Assembly (NCBI GenBank): GCA_903919075.1
Contig: CAIXGR010000051.1
Location: 1-41,133, forward strand
Origin: an uncultured Bacteroidota bacterium
GTDB taxonomy: Bacteria; Bacteroidota; Bacteroidia; Chitinophagales; LD1
Length of the DNA: 41,133 nucleotides
Direction of reading: 5' to 3'
Shown here: piece after piece, positions 25,801-33,114 of the stretch
Numbering within the stretch: the first letter of the stretch is position 1
Layout of the letters: the number at the start of each line of letters is the position of its first letter
Program-made: the position numbers and the translations under genes
The notes under the pieces: generated by a model
The model's input: only the letters and a program-made list of their open reading frames with translations
Database searches by the model: none
Told to the model about the DNA's origin: nothing

Positions 25801-28173
25801 GTATTGAACATTTACCGAATCGCAATAAGTGCTACTGCAACCATTTGCAGTTGTTATAGTAAGGCAGGTGTGCCATTTGCCACTATGCGGATAAACGTGA
25901 GCACCGTTTTTAAAGTCGCCTTCTGTTCCATCGCCAAACACCCAGTGGTAAGCGGTAATTGAATCACCGGAAGTTGAGTGGCTGGTAAACTGAAGTTGGT
26001 TAACCGGCGGATAAATAGATTGATAAGTAAAGTAAGCCTGACAGTTTGAGGCATTTGCCTGAACATTCTTGCACAACGAATCAACGCAAGTGCTTCCAGG
26101 AATATAAACATACAGACACACGTGATATAAACCCGGATTAGAATATGCGTGAACTACGTGAATATCGCTTGATGAAGTTCCATCGCCAAAATTCCAGATG
26201 TGATGAGCGCTGGTATTAGTATCAACAGCGGAGAAAGAAACATTATTATTCTGTAAATAAGTTGCGCTCCAATCAGCAGTTAAACCGGCGCAGGCATTTG
26301 AGCTATCAATAGTAATATACTTACATACTGAATCGCATAGTGTTCCATTGCTGGTGTATAAATACATACACAGGTCGTAAGTGCCATTGGCAAGGGTTTG
26401 CGAAACTATATAATTAGTATGGCCCGACTGCGATTGAACAAGGCCTCCGTTGGCAGCCCACAGATACCATGCATAAACAGTTGTTGAATCAACACCGGTT
26501 GATGTACTGTATGCGTGAATAGAGTTATGGCTGTATATGTAATAATTATAAGCAGCAGTTCCACAATGTGGAGCACCGGTTACTGTTACAACTTTACAGC
26601 TGGTATCGGCACAAACAGTACCTGGCTGGCTAACTATTAAACAAACAGTATATATACCTGGCTGCGCATATACGTGAATAGGGCTGGGCTGGGTAGAATT
26701 AACACCATCGCCAAATATCCAATGATGATATAAATTCGATGAGTTAGTGGTAAACCGTACTGAGTCGCCGTGTGGCAATTGCTCATACGTCCAATCTGTA
26801 TTTAATGTACCACATGGATTAGGGTTTTGCAACACAATTGTATCGCACTGGTGGCTGGTACAGCCGCCTGATGTTGTAATATATAAACAAACAACATAGG
26901 TGCCGTAGGCATTAAAATGAACTACCGGATTTTTTAAGGTTGAATAATTACCCGGTCCAAAGCTCCATTCGTACGCCGTAATTGAATCGCTACTGGTAGA
27001 GGTATTGGTAAAATATATTGTTGGAGTATCGGAATTGCTTTGGAAATAAGTAAAACTAGCGTGGCAATTGCTTGTTCCGTTTATTGTAATATCAGAACAA
27101 GAAGAATCAACACAATTAGTATTAGGTATATAAACAATTTCGCATACATGATAAGTGCCGGGATGAGCATAGGTATGCGTAGGATTTAAATCAAATGAAT
27201 AGTTTGAGCCATCACCAAAATTCCAATTGTGATGATGCACAGTGAAAGTATCAACTGCCTTGAAGTGAACAGTGCTTCCTGTAATAGTATCTGCCCATGC
27301 GCCTGAAAGGCCCGCGCAATTGATATTATTATTAACGTTAATAACCTGACAACTAGTATCGGCACAGCCCAGGTTAGTTGAAACTACAATATGGCAAACA
27401 GTATAAGTGCCTGCTTGCGCATAACCATGTGTAATACTGGCATGGGGCGAAGTAGCACCATCGCCAAAAATCCACTGGCTAGTATAGCTAGCCTGTCCAT
27501 CGGCCGAAAGAAATTGTATTGAATCGGTGTTGGGCACCTGGCTATAAGTCCAATTGGCATTTATAACTGAGCAAGGATCGTTAATAGTTATAGTATGGCA
27601 TGCCGAATCGCAAAGCGTATTTTGTCCGGCATATACATATAAACAGAAAGTATGTGTTCCGTACGGTGCATTTTGAAAAGCGAAGGAAGTATTAGGATTG
27701 GCGTACGCAATAATTTGTCCATCCATCCACCATTGGTATAAAGCAGTATTACCGGTACCGGTTGATACGCTGTTGAATAAAACCGTATGCCCGTTAACAG
27801 TATCAATAAACTCAGCATGTGCATTACCGCAAAGCGAACCGCCAATGGCTACCTGCTGGCAAATGCTATCGGTACATATTAGTTGCCCTGAATAATAGTT
27901 GTGTAAATACAAACACACATTGTAAACACCAGGCGATACATACGCATGTGTTACAATGCTGCTATCGCCCGAAGTTTGCCCGTCGCCAAAATTCCAGGTG
28001 TACTGGAGAGTTGTATTGTGGGCAGAGGTTGTAGATGTATTTGTAAATACAACGATAGTTGAATTAGGGTTTGCTTGAAATGTAAAGTTGGCGTGGCACG
28101 AAGCCTGCGCCATACTTTGATATGCCGAACCAGCCAGCATAAAAACAAACATTAATCGTGTAACTATTTTCAT
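22867..28173 (-). CDS. Giant secreted PKD-repeat protein with SdrD-B domains and T9SS sorting domain
   Basis: A 1768-residue protein. A signal peptide (LMFVFMLAGSAYQSMAQ) is followed by 14 PKD-like repeats of about 83 residues to about residue 1210. Most have the W(N/I/S)FGDG core, and two (the second and seventh) are degenerate without it. Nearly every repeat adds an N-terminal Cys, a Cys in VCL and a CxDSxC-type pair, so disulfides are likely. Two SdrD-B-like domains follow (FNDLNGNGVQDDGEHGVGG at about 1213; FDANDNQSQDQGEAGIGG at about 1316). Next is a DUF11-like conserved-repeat region with the signature SSWDPNNK, then a type A T9SS domain (LQPNPFSQFTILKI ... VYDMIGKVV ... SGMYMYEIL). Probably a fibrous surface adhesin. 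It has its own terminator. Confidence 0.94.
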   Translation of the reverse strand: MKIVTRLMFVFMLAGSAYQSMAQASCHANFTFQANPNSTIVVFTNTSTTSAHNTTLQYTWNFGDGQTSGDSSIVTHAYVSPGVYNVCLYLHNYYSGQLICTDSICQQVAIGGSLCGNAHAEFIDTVNGHTVLFNSVSTGTGNTALYQWWMDGQIIAYANPNTSFAFQNAPYGTHTFCLYVYAGQNTLCDSACHTITINDPCSVINANWTYSQVPNTDSIQFLSADGQASYTSQWIFGDGATSPHASITHGYAQAGTYTVCHIVVSTNLGCADTSCQVINVNNNINCAGLSGAWADTITGSTVHFKAVDTFTVHHHNWNFGDGSNYSFDLNPTHTYAHPGTYHVCEIVYIPNTNCVDSSCSDITINGTSNCHASFTYFQSNSDTPTIYFTNTSTSSDSITAYEWSFGPGNYSTLKNPVVHFNAYGTYVVCLYITTSGGCTSHQCDTIVLQNPNPCGTLNTDWTYEQLPHGDSVRFTTNSSNLYHHWIFGDGVNSTQPSPIHVYAQPGIYTVCLIVSQPGTVCADTSCKVVTVTGAPHCGTAAYNYYIYSHNSIHAYSTSTGVDSTTVYAWYLWAANGGLVQSQSGHTNYIVSQTLANGTYDLCMYLYTSNGTLCDSVCKYITIDSSNACAGLTADWSATYLQNNNVSFSAVDTNTSAHHIWNFGDGTSSSDIHVVHAYSNPGLYHVCLYVYIPGSTCVDSLCKNVQANASNCQAYFTYQSIYPPVNQLQFTSHSTSGDSITAYHWVFGDGTEGDFKNGAHVYPHSGKWHTCLTITTANGCSSTYCDSVNVQYDACYGLTAQWADTVLPNGNVQFKPIDLNTTVHHIWSFGDGTTSTNFDPTHAYAHPGNYNVCLIVYIPGTNCIDTSCNTIQVGASGCSANFSFHSFYPPYNAVHFTNLSTSDDSIISYSWNFGDNATADFASGNHTFPHSGLWKVCLTITTAHGCTSTYCDSINVLFNPCYGLSASWNYNYTQNGGVHFAGSSTANNVFNLWYFGDGTFSTNNDPTHYYTGPGTYEVCHIIGVEGSCADTSCQTIQGTGSGSSCHANFSYSDTANKVYFHNTSTSDDSIVSYIWDFQDGSGSHDRSPAHLYNHAGTYNVCLTITSASGCSNTFCDSVHVGGDQHENCHASFTFTFDTCEVVAFTNTSTGGYVHQYWSFGDGSNTDTSANPMHTFPVGTWTVSLVIYNSATNCEAVYQQIVVVHPCGNEGNDTVCGVVFNDLNGNGVQDDGEHGVGGAEVHIGGFTIHADSTGHYVAIVPPGTYNIRYCAPQGYTFSIPVNGIYNGNDVTCAVYEGVQIGTGSNCGYDFGIQINSVTICGTVYFDANDNQSQDQGEAGIGGAHVTLTNTDNVAYTVFTDQYGHYCAIVPEGVYVITVHSNAYNGGVITPGSITDTALANGQTYNHNDFGIYTPPGECNLSIKVTPNTTVTPGFPAWYYIQVCNLGSNAANGTVNLFYNPGLQYNYSSPPASSQNSSAYVASWDLNNLLPGNCKYFWVAFTADTDLTSGQFIFTLASVTTTGCDDIDMSDNIDTLHQTVTSSWDPNNKTVTPAGEGPEGRITGNQELTYTLNFQNTGTAPAVNIVIHDTLSANLDLATFKMIGASHPYTMQITGRVAIWKFNDIMLPDSAVDELGSHGFVTYAIAPAQGLQQGAQIENTGYMFFDYNAGVGTNTTLNTIDYSLSVNDISSGNINITLQPNPFSQFTILKIEGAEASYQLKVYDMIGKVVIDKTAGGNTFNIDRGNLASGMYMYEILNKGVVIGKGKMVAQ

Positions 28174-28289
28174 AAGTATGATTTTTATTAAAAAATGAAT
28201 TTGATTTTTAGGGCCACCAGCAACATTACTAATGACAGGTTAAATATACGTTGCAGTTGTATAAAAGGATAATAATATTATACAATTTC

Positions 28290-29774
28290 TTACCTATTCA
28301 AATTTTCGGTAGTTAAGCCTACTTTAGGGGCCAGCCAATCCCTGTATCTAAGCACTTCGGCATCTTCTACCGATTCCTTTACAGGGGCTAAAACGAACCT
28401 TTTCATCTGATTAACAAGCTTATTATCCTTAGTAAGATTCTTGGAATCAATCATTTCGGGGATTAGTTTGAGAATGAACCTTTCGCGTTTAAAATCATCC
28501 AAATTAAGCTGGTCTTTATACTGTTTTTTTACTTGTTCAAGCCTTTTCAAAGTGTTCAAATCATCATCTGATTCGTACTGCATAATGCATTCAGCTATGG
28601 CAATTTTCATTTTAAACGATACATCGGTTTTTTTGTAGTGGTCGTTAATATAAAGTTTAACCAAGTTGCGGATGGCCTCGTTAGTTTTGCGCTGATAAAA
28701 AAGAAGGCTGGCACGATTGAGCAATATAAAAAAATCGTTATAACTGTTTTTCATTGCTTTCATTTCGCTTTCTGCTTCATCCAACGCTTTTAATCCCCTT
28801 GCCAAATCTATTTGTGCATAGTTTATAACAAGCGCCTGATAATAGAATATCAGGTATTTATTATGCAGCATATTATTAAACCCGCTTAGCTCCTCTCCCA
28901 GTGTTTCGGCATAATCAAGGCTTAGGGTATGCTTCCTGTTTTTAAAGGTGGCATTTACTATATATATCAATATCTGAATTTTCGTTTCGTGGTTTGACTT
29001 ATCGAACCATTTCTCATCCACAAATTTCTTGTAGGTATTAATCATAAATTTTTCCAGCTCCACAAAATTATGGCTTTGAATAAGCAGCTGGCTTACTGCC
29101 TTAAAAATGCGGGTTTGAAAAGTTTTGCTCCGGCTTATAGTCTCATCCTGTGCAAACTCTTTAATGGTATTATCCAGAAGTTTTAATAATCCTACATCGC
29201 GCTTGCCGTAGTTTAGCGATAACCTTAGCCGGTAATTAACCGCTGCAAGTACCTGATCGGTTTCGCGTATTTTATTTAGCTTAACTGCATTCTCTTTTCG
29301 CTGCTGAATATAGATTTCAGGATTTATTTCAGCGTTATCGCCCGAAAGCTTTACAAAGTTGGCATATATAACATCCAGCAATTCAAAATTTTCAGTCTTC
29401 GAAGCACGCTTTTCAGCTTTTTTCAAATAGTATAAAGCTATATCGGGCTGGCTGCGCGAAATAAAAATATTATACAAGCTTAAAAGCAAATACAAGCTAT
29501 TCGATTCGTGCTTTTCGAAATGCAGTAAAGTTAGGTTGTAGCCAAGGTCTTCAAGCAACCTGTTTTTAAGGCGGTAAAATGAGTTTTTATCGCCTTTCAA
29601 ATAAAGTTTTTTGAAGATAAAATCTTCGTCGTATTTATCGCCTGCTTTGCGTATATAATCATAAAGAAGTATATCTTTCCGTTCGTCTGATGCATTGGTG
29701 CTGTTTAGCCATAGCTTAAAATTGCGCACCTCTTCTTTATTCATTACCGAAATGATGTTGTTGAGAATATCCAT
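28290..29774 (-). CDS. Conserved helical protein of unknown function, paralogue of 16931-18391
   Basis: A 494-residue soluble protein, predicted all-helical, without export signal. Its first about 85 residues (NNIISVMNKEEVRNFKLWL, RKDILLYDYIRK, NSFYRLKNRLLEDLGYNL) correspond to the N-terminal domain of the 16931 gene. The remainder contains helix-turn-helix pairs of TPR type (QPDIALYYLKKAEKRASKTE; RGLKALDEAESEMKAMKNS; KTNEAIRNLVKLYIND). No catalytic motif or named family recognised. It is followed on the same strand by the giant PKD gene after 116 bp, but that gene is likely to have its own promoter. The ATG at 29774 agrees with the promoter 27 bp upstream. Confidence 0.82.
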   Translation of the reverse strand: MDILNNIISVMNKEEVRNFKLWLNSTNASDERKDILLYDYIRKAGDKYDEDFIFKKLYLKGDKNSFYRLKNRLLEDLGYNLTLLHFEKHESNSLYLLLSLYNIFISRSQPDIALYYLKKAEKRASKTENFELLDVIYANFVKLSGDNAEINPEIYIQQRKENAVKLNKIRETDQVLAAVNYRLRLSLNYGKRDVGLLKLLDNTIKEFAQDETISRSKTFQTRIFKAVSQLLIQSHNFVELEKFMINTYKKFVDEKWFDKSNHETKIQILIYIVNATFKNRKHTLSLDYAETLGEELSGFNNMLHNKYLIFYYQALVINYAQIDLARGLKALDEAESEMKAMKNSYNDFFILLNRASLLFYQRKTNEAIRNLVKLYINDHYKKTDVSFKMKIAIAECIMQYESDDDLNTLKRLEQVKKQYKDQLNLDDFKRERFILKLIPEMIDSKNLTKDNKLVNQMKRFVLAPVKESVEDAEVLRYRDWLAPKVGLTTENLNR

Positions 29775-29800
29775 AACTGTAATTTTGAATGAGTAAGAAA

Positions 29801-29829
29801 CAAAGATAAATATTTATTACTATTGCAAC
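29801..29829 (-). promoter_or_regulatory. Bacteroidetes-type promoter for the 28290-29774 gene
   Basis: On the minus strand GTTG (29826-29829), 17 bp, and a perfect TATCTTTG (29801-29808) match -33 and TAnnTTTG. Spacing to the ATG at 29774 gives a leader of about 20 nt. Confidence 0.65.
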
Positions 29830-29944
29830 TAAGCCATTAACTTAGCAGTCAAAGTAAAAGATGGTAAAAGAATTGACACAATATTTTCCAGCCCGGGTTT
29901 ACAATATGCTGAATAAGGTATTTGGAAACATGCAGTATTGCAGT

Positions 29945-30646
29945 ATGCGGAAACAGTTTTTAATTGTTACTGCGTGCGTTTGCCTTGTATTGTTTGCGCC
30001 GTTCAATACACATGCAGCCGATGGAGGAATTGGGGTAACCGTGGTTAACTATACACTTAATAGCAGCCACGAGGTTACCTTAGACTATACCATTACTATT
30101 AATGCCGAGGTTACCAATTTCGACTCTACTGCTTTTACCGGCCACCTTTCTTTTGGGTTGCGTAATAACCAGGGTATAATTACAAGCGGCGATATTTTTG
30201 GTGGGCCGCCTTATAGCGGCAATATTATTTCATTGCACGGGCACGAAACCATACCGGCAATTTTTAGTGTTACAATAACCTCGCAATATTTTGCCCCCGG
30301 CCCTGATGTAGTAGTTATTTGGCCAATTTTTTCAGGTACTCCACAGGATTCAATTATCATACCAATTAATATTGTTACACCAAATGGCATTAACAATACT
30401 AAAGAAAAGCGAATTGAATATATTGTTACCAATGATAAAATAATTCTGCAAAACACCAGCAATCAAAACTCCTTTAAACAGGTAAGATTATATAATACGC
30501 TGGGGCAGCTACTTTATGAAACGCATTCATCATTTATTACCGAAATACCTATGGGTGCCCTACCCAAAGGAATATACCTTTGCGAGTTTACCGCCGAAGA
30601 TGGCAGCAAGCAGGTAATTAAGTTCTTTTACCCCACAACATACTGA
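29945..30646 (+). CDS. Small secreted protein with T9SS-type C-terminal domain
   Basis: Starting at ATG 29945 the protein is 233 residues and opens with a classic signal peptide (MRKQFLIVTACVCLVLF, cleavage near THA|ADG). The middle is a single beta-rich domain (VNYTLNSSHEVTLDYTITI ... FSVTITSQYFAPGPDVVVIW) that looks like an Ig-like or adhesion module. The C-terminal about 75 residues (IILQNTSNQNSF ... VRLYNTLGQLLYE ... LPKGIYLCEFT) form a T9SS sorting domain. In-frame ATGs at 29861, 29906 and 29933 would add up to 28 residues, which fit an export signal less well. It is divergent from the 28290-29774 gene. No specific function recognised. Confidence 0.82.
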   Translation: MRKQFLIVTACVCLVLFAPFNTHAADGGIGVTVVNYTLNSSHEVTLDYTITINAEVTNFDSTAFTGHLSFGLRNNQGIITSGDIFGGPPYSGNIISLHGHETIPAIFSVTITSQYFAPGPDVVVIWPIFSGTPQDSIIIPINIVTPNGINNTKEKRIEYIVTNDKIILQNTSNQNSFKQVRLYNTLGQLLYETHSSFITEIPMGALPKGIYLCEFTAEDGSKQVIKFFYPTTY

Positions 30647-30797
30647 AATAACTAAGGCGCAGGCGCGTTGTTGCAACAATTACGCAGCAAAAAGCATTCT
30701 CCATAAACCAGCCTGCTAGTTTACAACCTAAAAAATAAGGTTTGAATTATGGAGTATAAATTCCATGTTTGTGTAAAATACCAGACTTAATTTCAGC

Positions 30798-31370
30798 ATG
30801 CACGAAATAGAACCATATTTTAGCTGGCGCGATGAATACATTGCATCGAACGATAAACTATCGCCTTTTTATGGAAGGCAGTATAGCGAGTTTCATTACA
30901 CCCAGCGTATTTACAATTACTACATACACCCACAGTGGGATTTTTTTGGCTCCTCGACTTTATACTGCAAAATTCTTTATGCCGATTACAATGACCAGTT
31001 TGTAGTTATTGAATTTATTGGCGAATGGAACGATGCCGTGCATAACGACATTATGGAATTAAAACGCAGTGTGATTGACCCTTTAATTAAAAAAGGAATT
31101 ACCAAGTTTATATTGATTGGCGAAAACGTTCTTAATTTTCATGCTTCGGATGAACTTTATTATGAGGAATGGTATGATGATGTAAAAGATGAAGGCGGAT
31201 GGATAGTGCCGGTTAATTTCAGAGAACATGTATTACATGAAATGAAAAGAGCTAAACTACATCACTACCTTAATATTAACGAAGCCTATAATAATTTGCT
31301 GTGGCGCAAATTTAAACCGGCGCACATGCTTGACCTGGTTGAAAATTTATTAATAAAAAGCCTGCGGTAA
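30798..31370 (+). CDS. Conserved hypothetical cytoplasmic protein
   Basis: A 190-residue acidic, Tyr/Trp-rich protein without signal peptide or membrane segments. Distinct motifs are YFSWRDEYIASNDKLSPFYG, NYYIHPQWDFFGSSTLYCK, VIEFIGEWNDAVHND, KFILIGENVLNFHASDELY and GGWIVPVNFREHV. The alternation of strands and helices (YCKILYADY, FVVIEFIG, KFILIGENVL) suggests an alpha/beta fold. I do not recognise the family. It is the first gene of a same-strand run with hldD, rpe and a TonB-dependent receptor; the ATG of hldD is 26 bp downstream, so co-transcription with envelope biogenesis genes is likely. Confidence 0.82.
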   Translation: MHEIEPYFSWRDEYIASNDKLSPFYGRQYSEFHYTQRIYNYYIHPQWDFFGSSTLYCKILYADYNDQFVVIEFIGEWNDAVHNDIMELKRSVIDPLIKKGITKFILIGENVLNFHASDELYYEEWYDDVKDEGGWIVPVNFREHVLHEMKRAKLHHYLNINEAYNNLLWRKFKPAHMLDLVENLLIKSLR

Positions 31371-31396
31371 CTTACAGTTTGAAAACGAAAGCAAGC

Positions 31397-32371
31397 ATGA
31401 ATAGAATTGTTGTAACCGGTGCGACGGGTTTTATAGGCAGTAATCTGGCAAGGCGATTGAATGGAAGAGGATTGAATGAACTTATACTGGTAGATAAATT
31501 CGACAACCCCGCAAAGGCCAAAAACCTTGATGGCATTACATTTAAAACCAAAATTGACCGCAACGATTTTATAAACTGGCTAAAAGAAAATCCTAAAGAA
31601 ATTGATTTCGTGTTTCATCTTGGCGCGCGAACCGATACTACTGAGTTTGATTTCGAAATCCTCGAAACGCTTAATCTTAATTATTCAAAACAGCTTTGGA
31701 ATATTTGTGCTGAAAACAAAATTCCTTTTGTGTATGCTTCTTCGGCGGCTACCTACGGGCAGGGCGAAAATGGATTTAGTGATGACCACGCTTTGATTAA
31801 AAATTTAAAGCCACTTAACCCCTACGGCCTTTCGAAACAGCTATTCGACATTTTTGTGTTGGAGCAAAAAAAATCTCCTCCATTTTGGGCAGGGTTAAAA
31901 TTTTTTAATGTTTACGGCCCATACGAATTTCATAAAGGCAGAATGGCATCGGTTGTTTTACATGCCTATAACCAAATAAAAGAAACCGGAAAAGTAAAAC
32001 TTTTTAAAAGCCACCAACCAGCATATAAAGATGGCGAGCAACTACGCGATTTTATTTTTGTTGATGATATAACAGAAATATGCCTGTTCTTTTTAGATCA
32101 ATGTACTTCATCATCGCAAACCATTAAGCCGGGTATTTATAATGCCGGAACGGGCCACGCCAGAACCTTTAACGACCTGGTAGATGCCATCTTCACTTCC
32201 CTACATCTAAATCCTCAAATTGAATACAGTCCCATTCCCGAAGATATTAGGGACAAATACCAATATTTTACCGAATCTAAAATGGATAAACTGGCCGCTG
32301 CGGGGTTTAAGCAAAACTTTCTGTCTATTGAAAAGGGCGTAGAAAAATACGTCACTTTTTTGGGTGCATAA
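31397..32371 (+). CDS. hldD: ADP-L-glycero-D-manno-heptose 6-epimerase
   Basis: The 324-residue protein (E. coli HldD is 310) is an extended short-chain dehydrogenase that converts ADP-D-glycero-beta-D-manno-heptose to the L-glycero form for LPS inner-core synthesis. Visible are the NADP Rossmann motif VVTGATGFIGSNLARRL, GARTDTTE, YASSAATYGQGENGFSDDH, the catalytic YxxxK in NPYGLSKQ, and FNVYGPYEFHKGRMASVV, all typical of HldD. A TTG at 31379 would add six residues, but ATG 31397 gives the family-standard MNRIVVTGA. Rpe, 54 bp downstream, acts on pentose phosphates, from which the heptose precursor sedoheptulose 7-phosphate is made. Confidence 0.95.
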   Translation: MNRIVVTGATGFIGSNLARRLNGRGLNELILVDKFDNPAKAKNLDGITFKTKIDRNDFINWLKENPKEIDFVFHLGARTDTTEFDFEILETLNLNYSKQLWNICAENKIPFVYASSAATYGQGENGFSDDHALIKNLKPLNPYGLSKQLFDIFVLEQKKSPPFWAGLKFFNVYGPYEFHKGRMASVVLHAYNQIKETGKVKLFKSHQPAYKDGEQLRDFIFVDDITEICLFFLDQCTSSSQTIKPGIYNAGTGHARTFNDLVDAIFTSLHLNPQIEYSPIPEDIRDKYQYFTESKMDKLAAAGFKQNFLSIEKGVEKYVTFLGA

Positions 32372-32425
32372 CCTATTAACAGCCTGCTGTAAACTATACA
32401 CTATAAACTATATATTCGCCCCGTT

Positions 32426-33085
32426 ATGAATATAATTATAGCACCCTCAATACTTAGCGCCGATTTCGGAAACCTGCAACGAGATGTAGAGATGCTTAAT
32501 AACAGCGAAGCAGAATGGATACACATTGATGTAATGGATGGCGTTTTTGTGCCCAATATTTCATTTGGCTTTCCGGTTTTAGCAGCCGTAAAAAAACACA
32601 GCAAAAAGGTTTGCGATGTTCATTTAATGATTACCAAACCGCAACGTTACATCAAGCAATTTCGCGAGGCTGGAGCTGATAATATTACCATACATTACGA
32701 GGCGGTAACCCATCTCGATTCTATAATTAACGAAATAAAAAGCACCGGTGCTAAAGCAGGTGTAGCCCTTAACCCTGCAACACCGGTTAATGTTTTGAAA
32801 GAAGTTATAGGTTTACTGGATTTGGTTTTAATAATGAGCGTAAACCCCGGTTTTGGCGGTCAAAAATTTATATCCTATGCTACTGATAAAGTGCGCGAAT
32901 GCCAACAAATGATAACCCAGGCCGGAAGCAAAGCTATAATTGAAGTTGACGGGGGGGTTGGCTTGAACAACGCAACTGAACTTATAAAAGCCGGTGCAGG
33001 GGCGCTTGTAGCAGGCAATGCCGTATTCGGATCCGGAAATCCGGCTCAAACTATTCATCAATTTAAACAAGCGGCTGTAAAATAA
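32426..33085 (+). CDS. rpe: Ribulose-phosphate 3-epimerase
   Basis: A 219-residue TIM-barrel enzyme of normal length that interconverts ribulose 5-phosphate and xylulose 5-phosphate in the pentose phosphate pathway. Signatures: IAPSILSADFGNL, metal ligands in WIHIDVMDGVFVPNISFG and CDVHLMI, the flexible loop SVNPGFGGQKFI, and the phosphate-binding EVDGGVGL and GAGALVAGNAVF. Cytoplasmic. Co-oriented with hldD (54 bp) and the TonB-dependent receptor (29 bp), so probably one operon. Confidence 0.97.
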   Translation: MNIIIAPSILSADFGNLQRDVEMLNNSEAEWIHIDVMDGVFVPNISFGFPVLAAVKKHSKKVCDVHLMITKPQRYIKQFREAGADNITIHYEAVTHLDSIINEIKSTGAKAGVALNPATPVNVLKEVIGLLDLVLIMSVNPGFGGQKFISYATDKVRECQQMITQAGSKAIIEVDGGVGLNNATELIKAGAGALVAGNAVFGSGNPAQTIHQFKQAAVK

Positions 33086-33114
33086 ACTCATTCAACCACC
33101 GTTTTATCCAATCA

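Noticed and set aside
30660-30720. GC-rich palindrome TTGTTGCAACAA region as a terminator
   Set aside because: It lacks a T-tract after the stem in either orientation, so I could not support a terminator.
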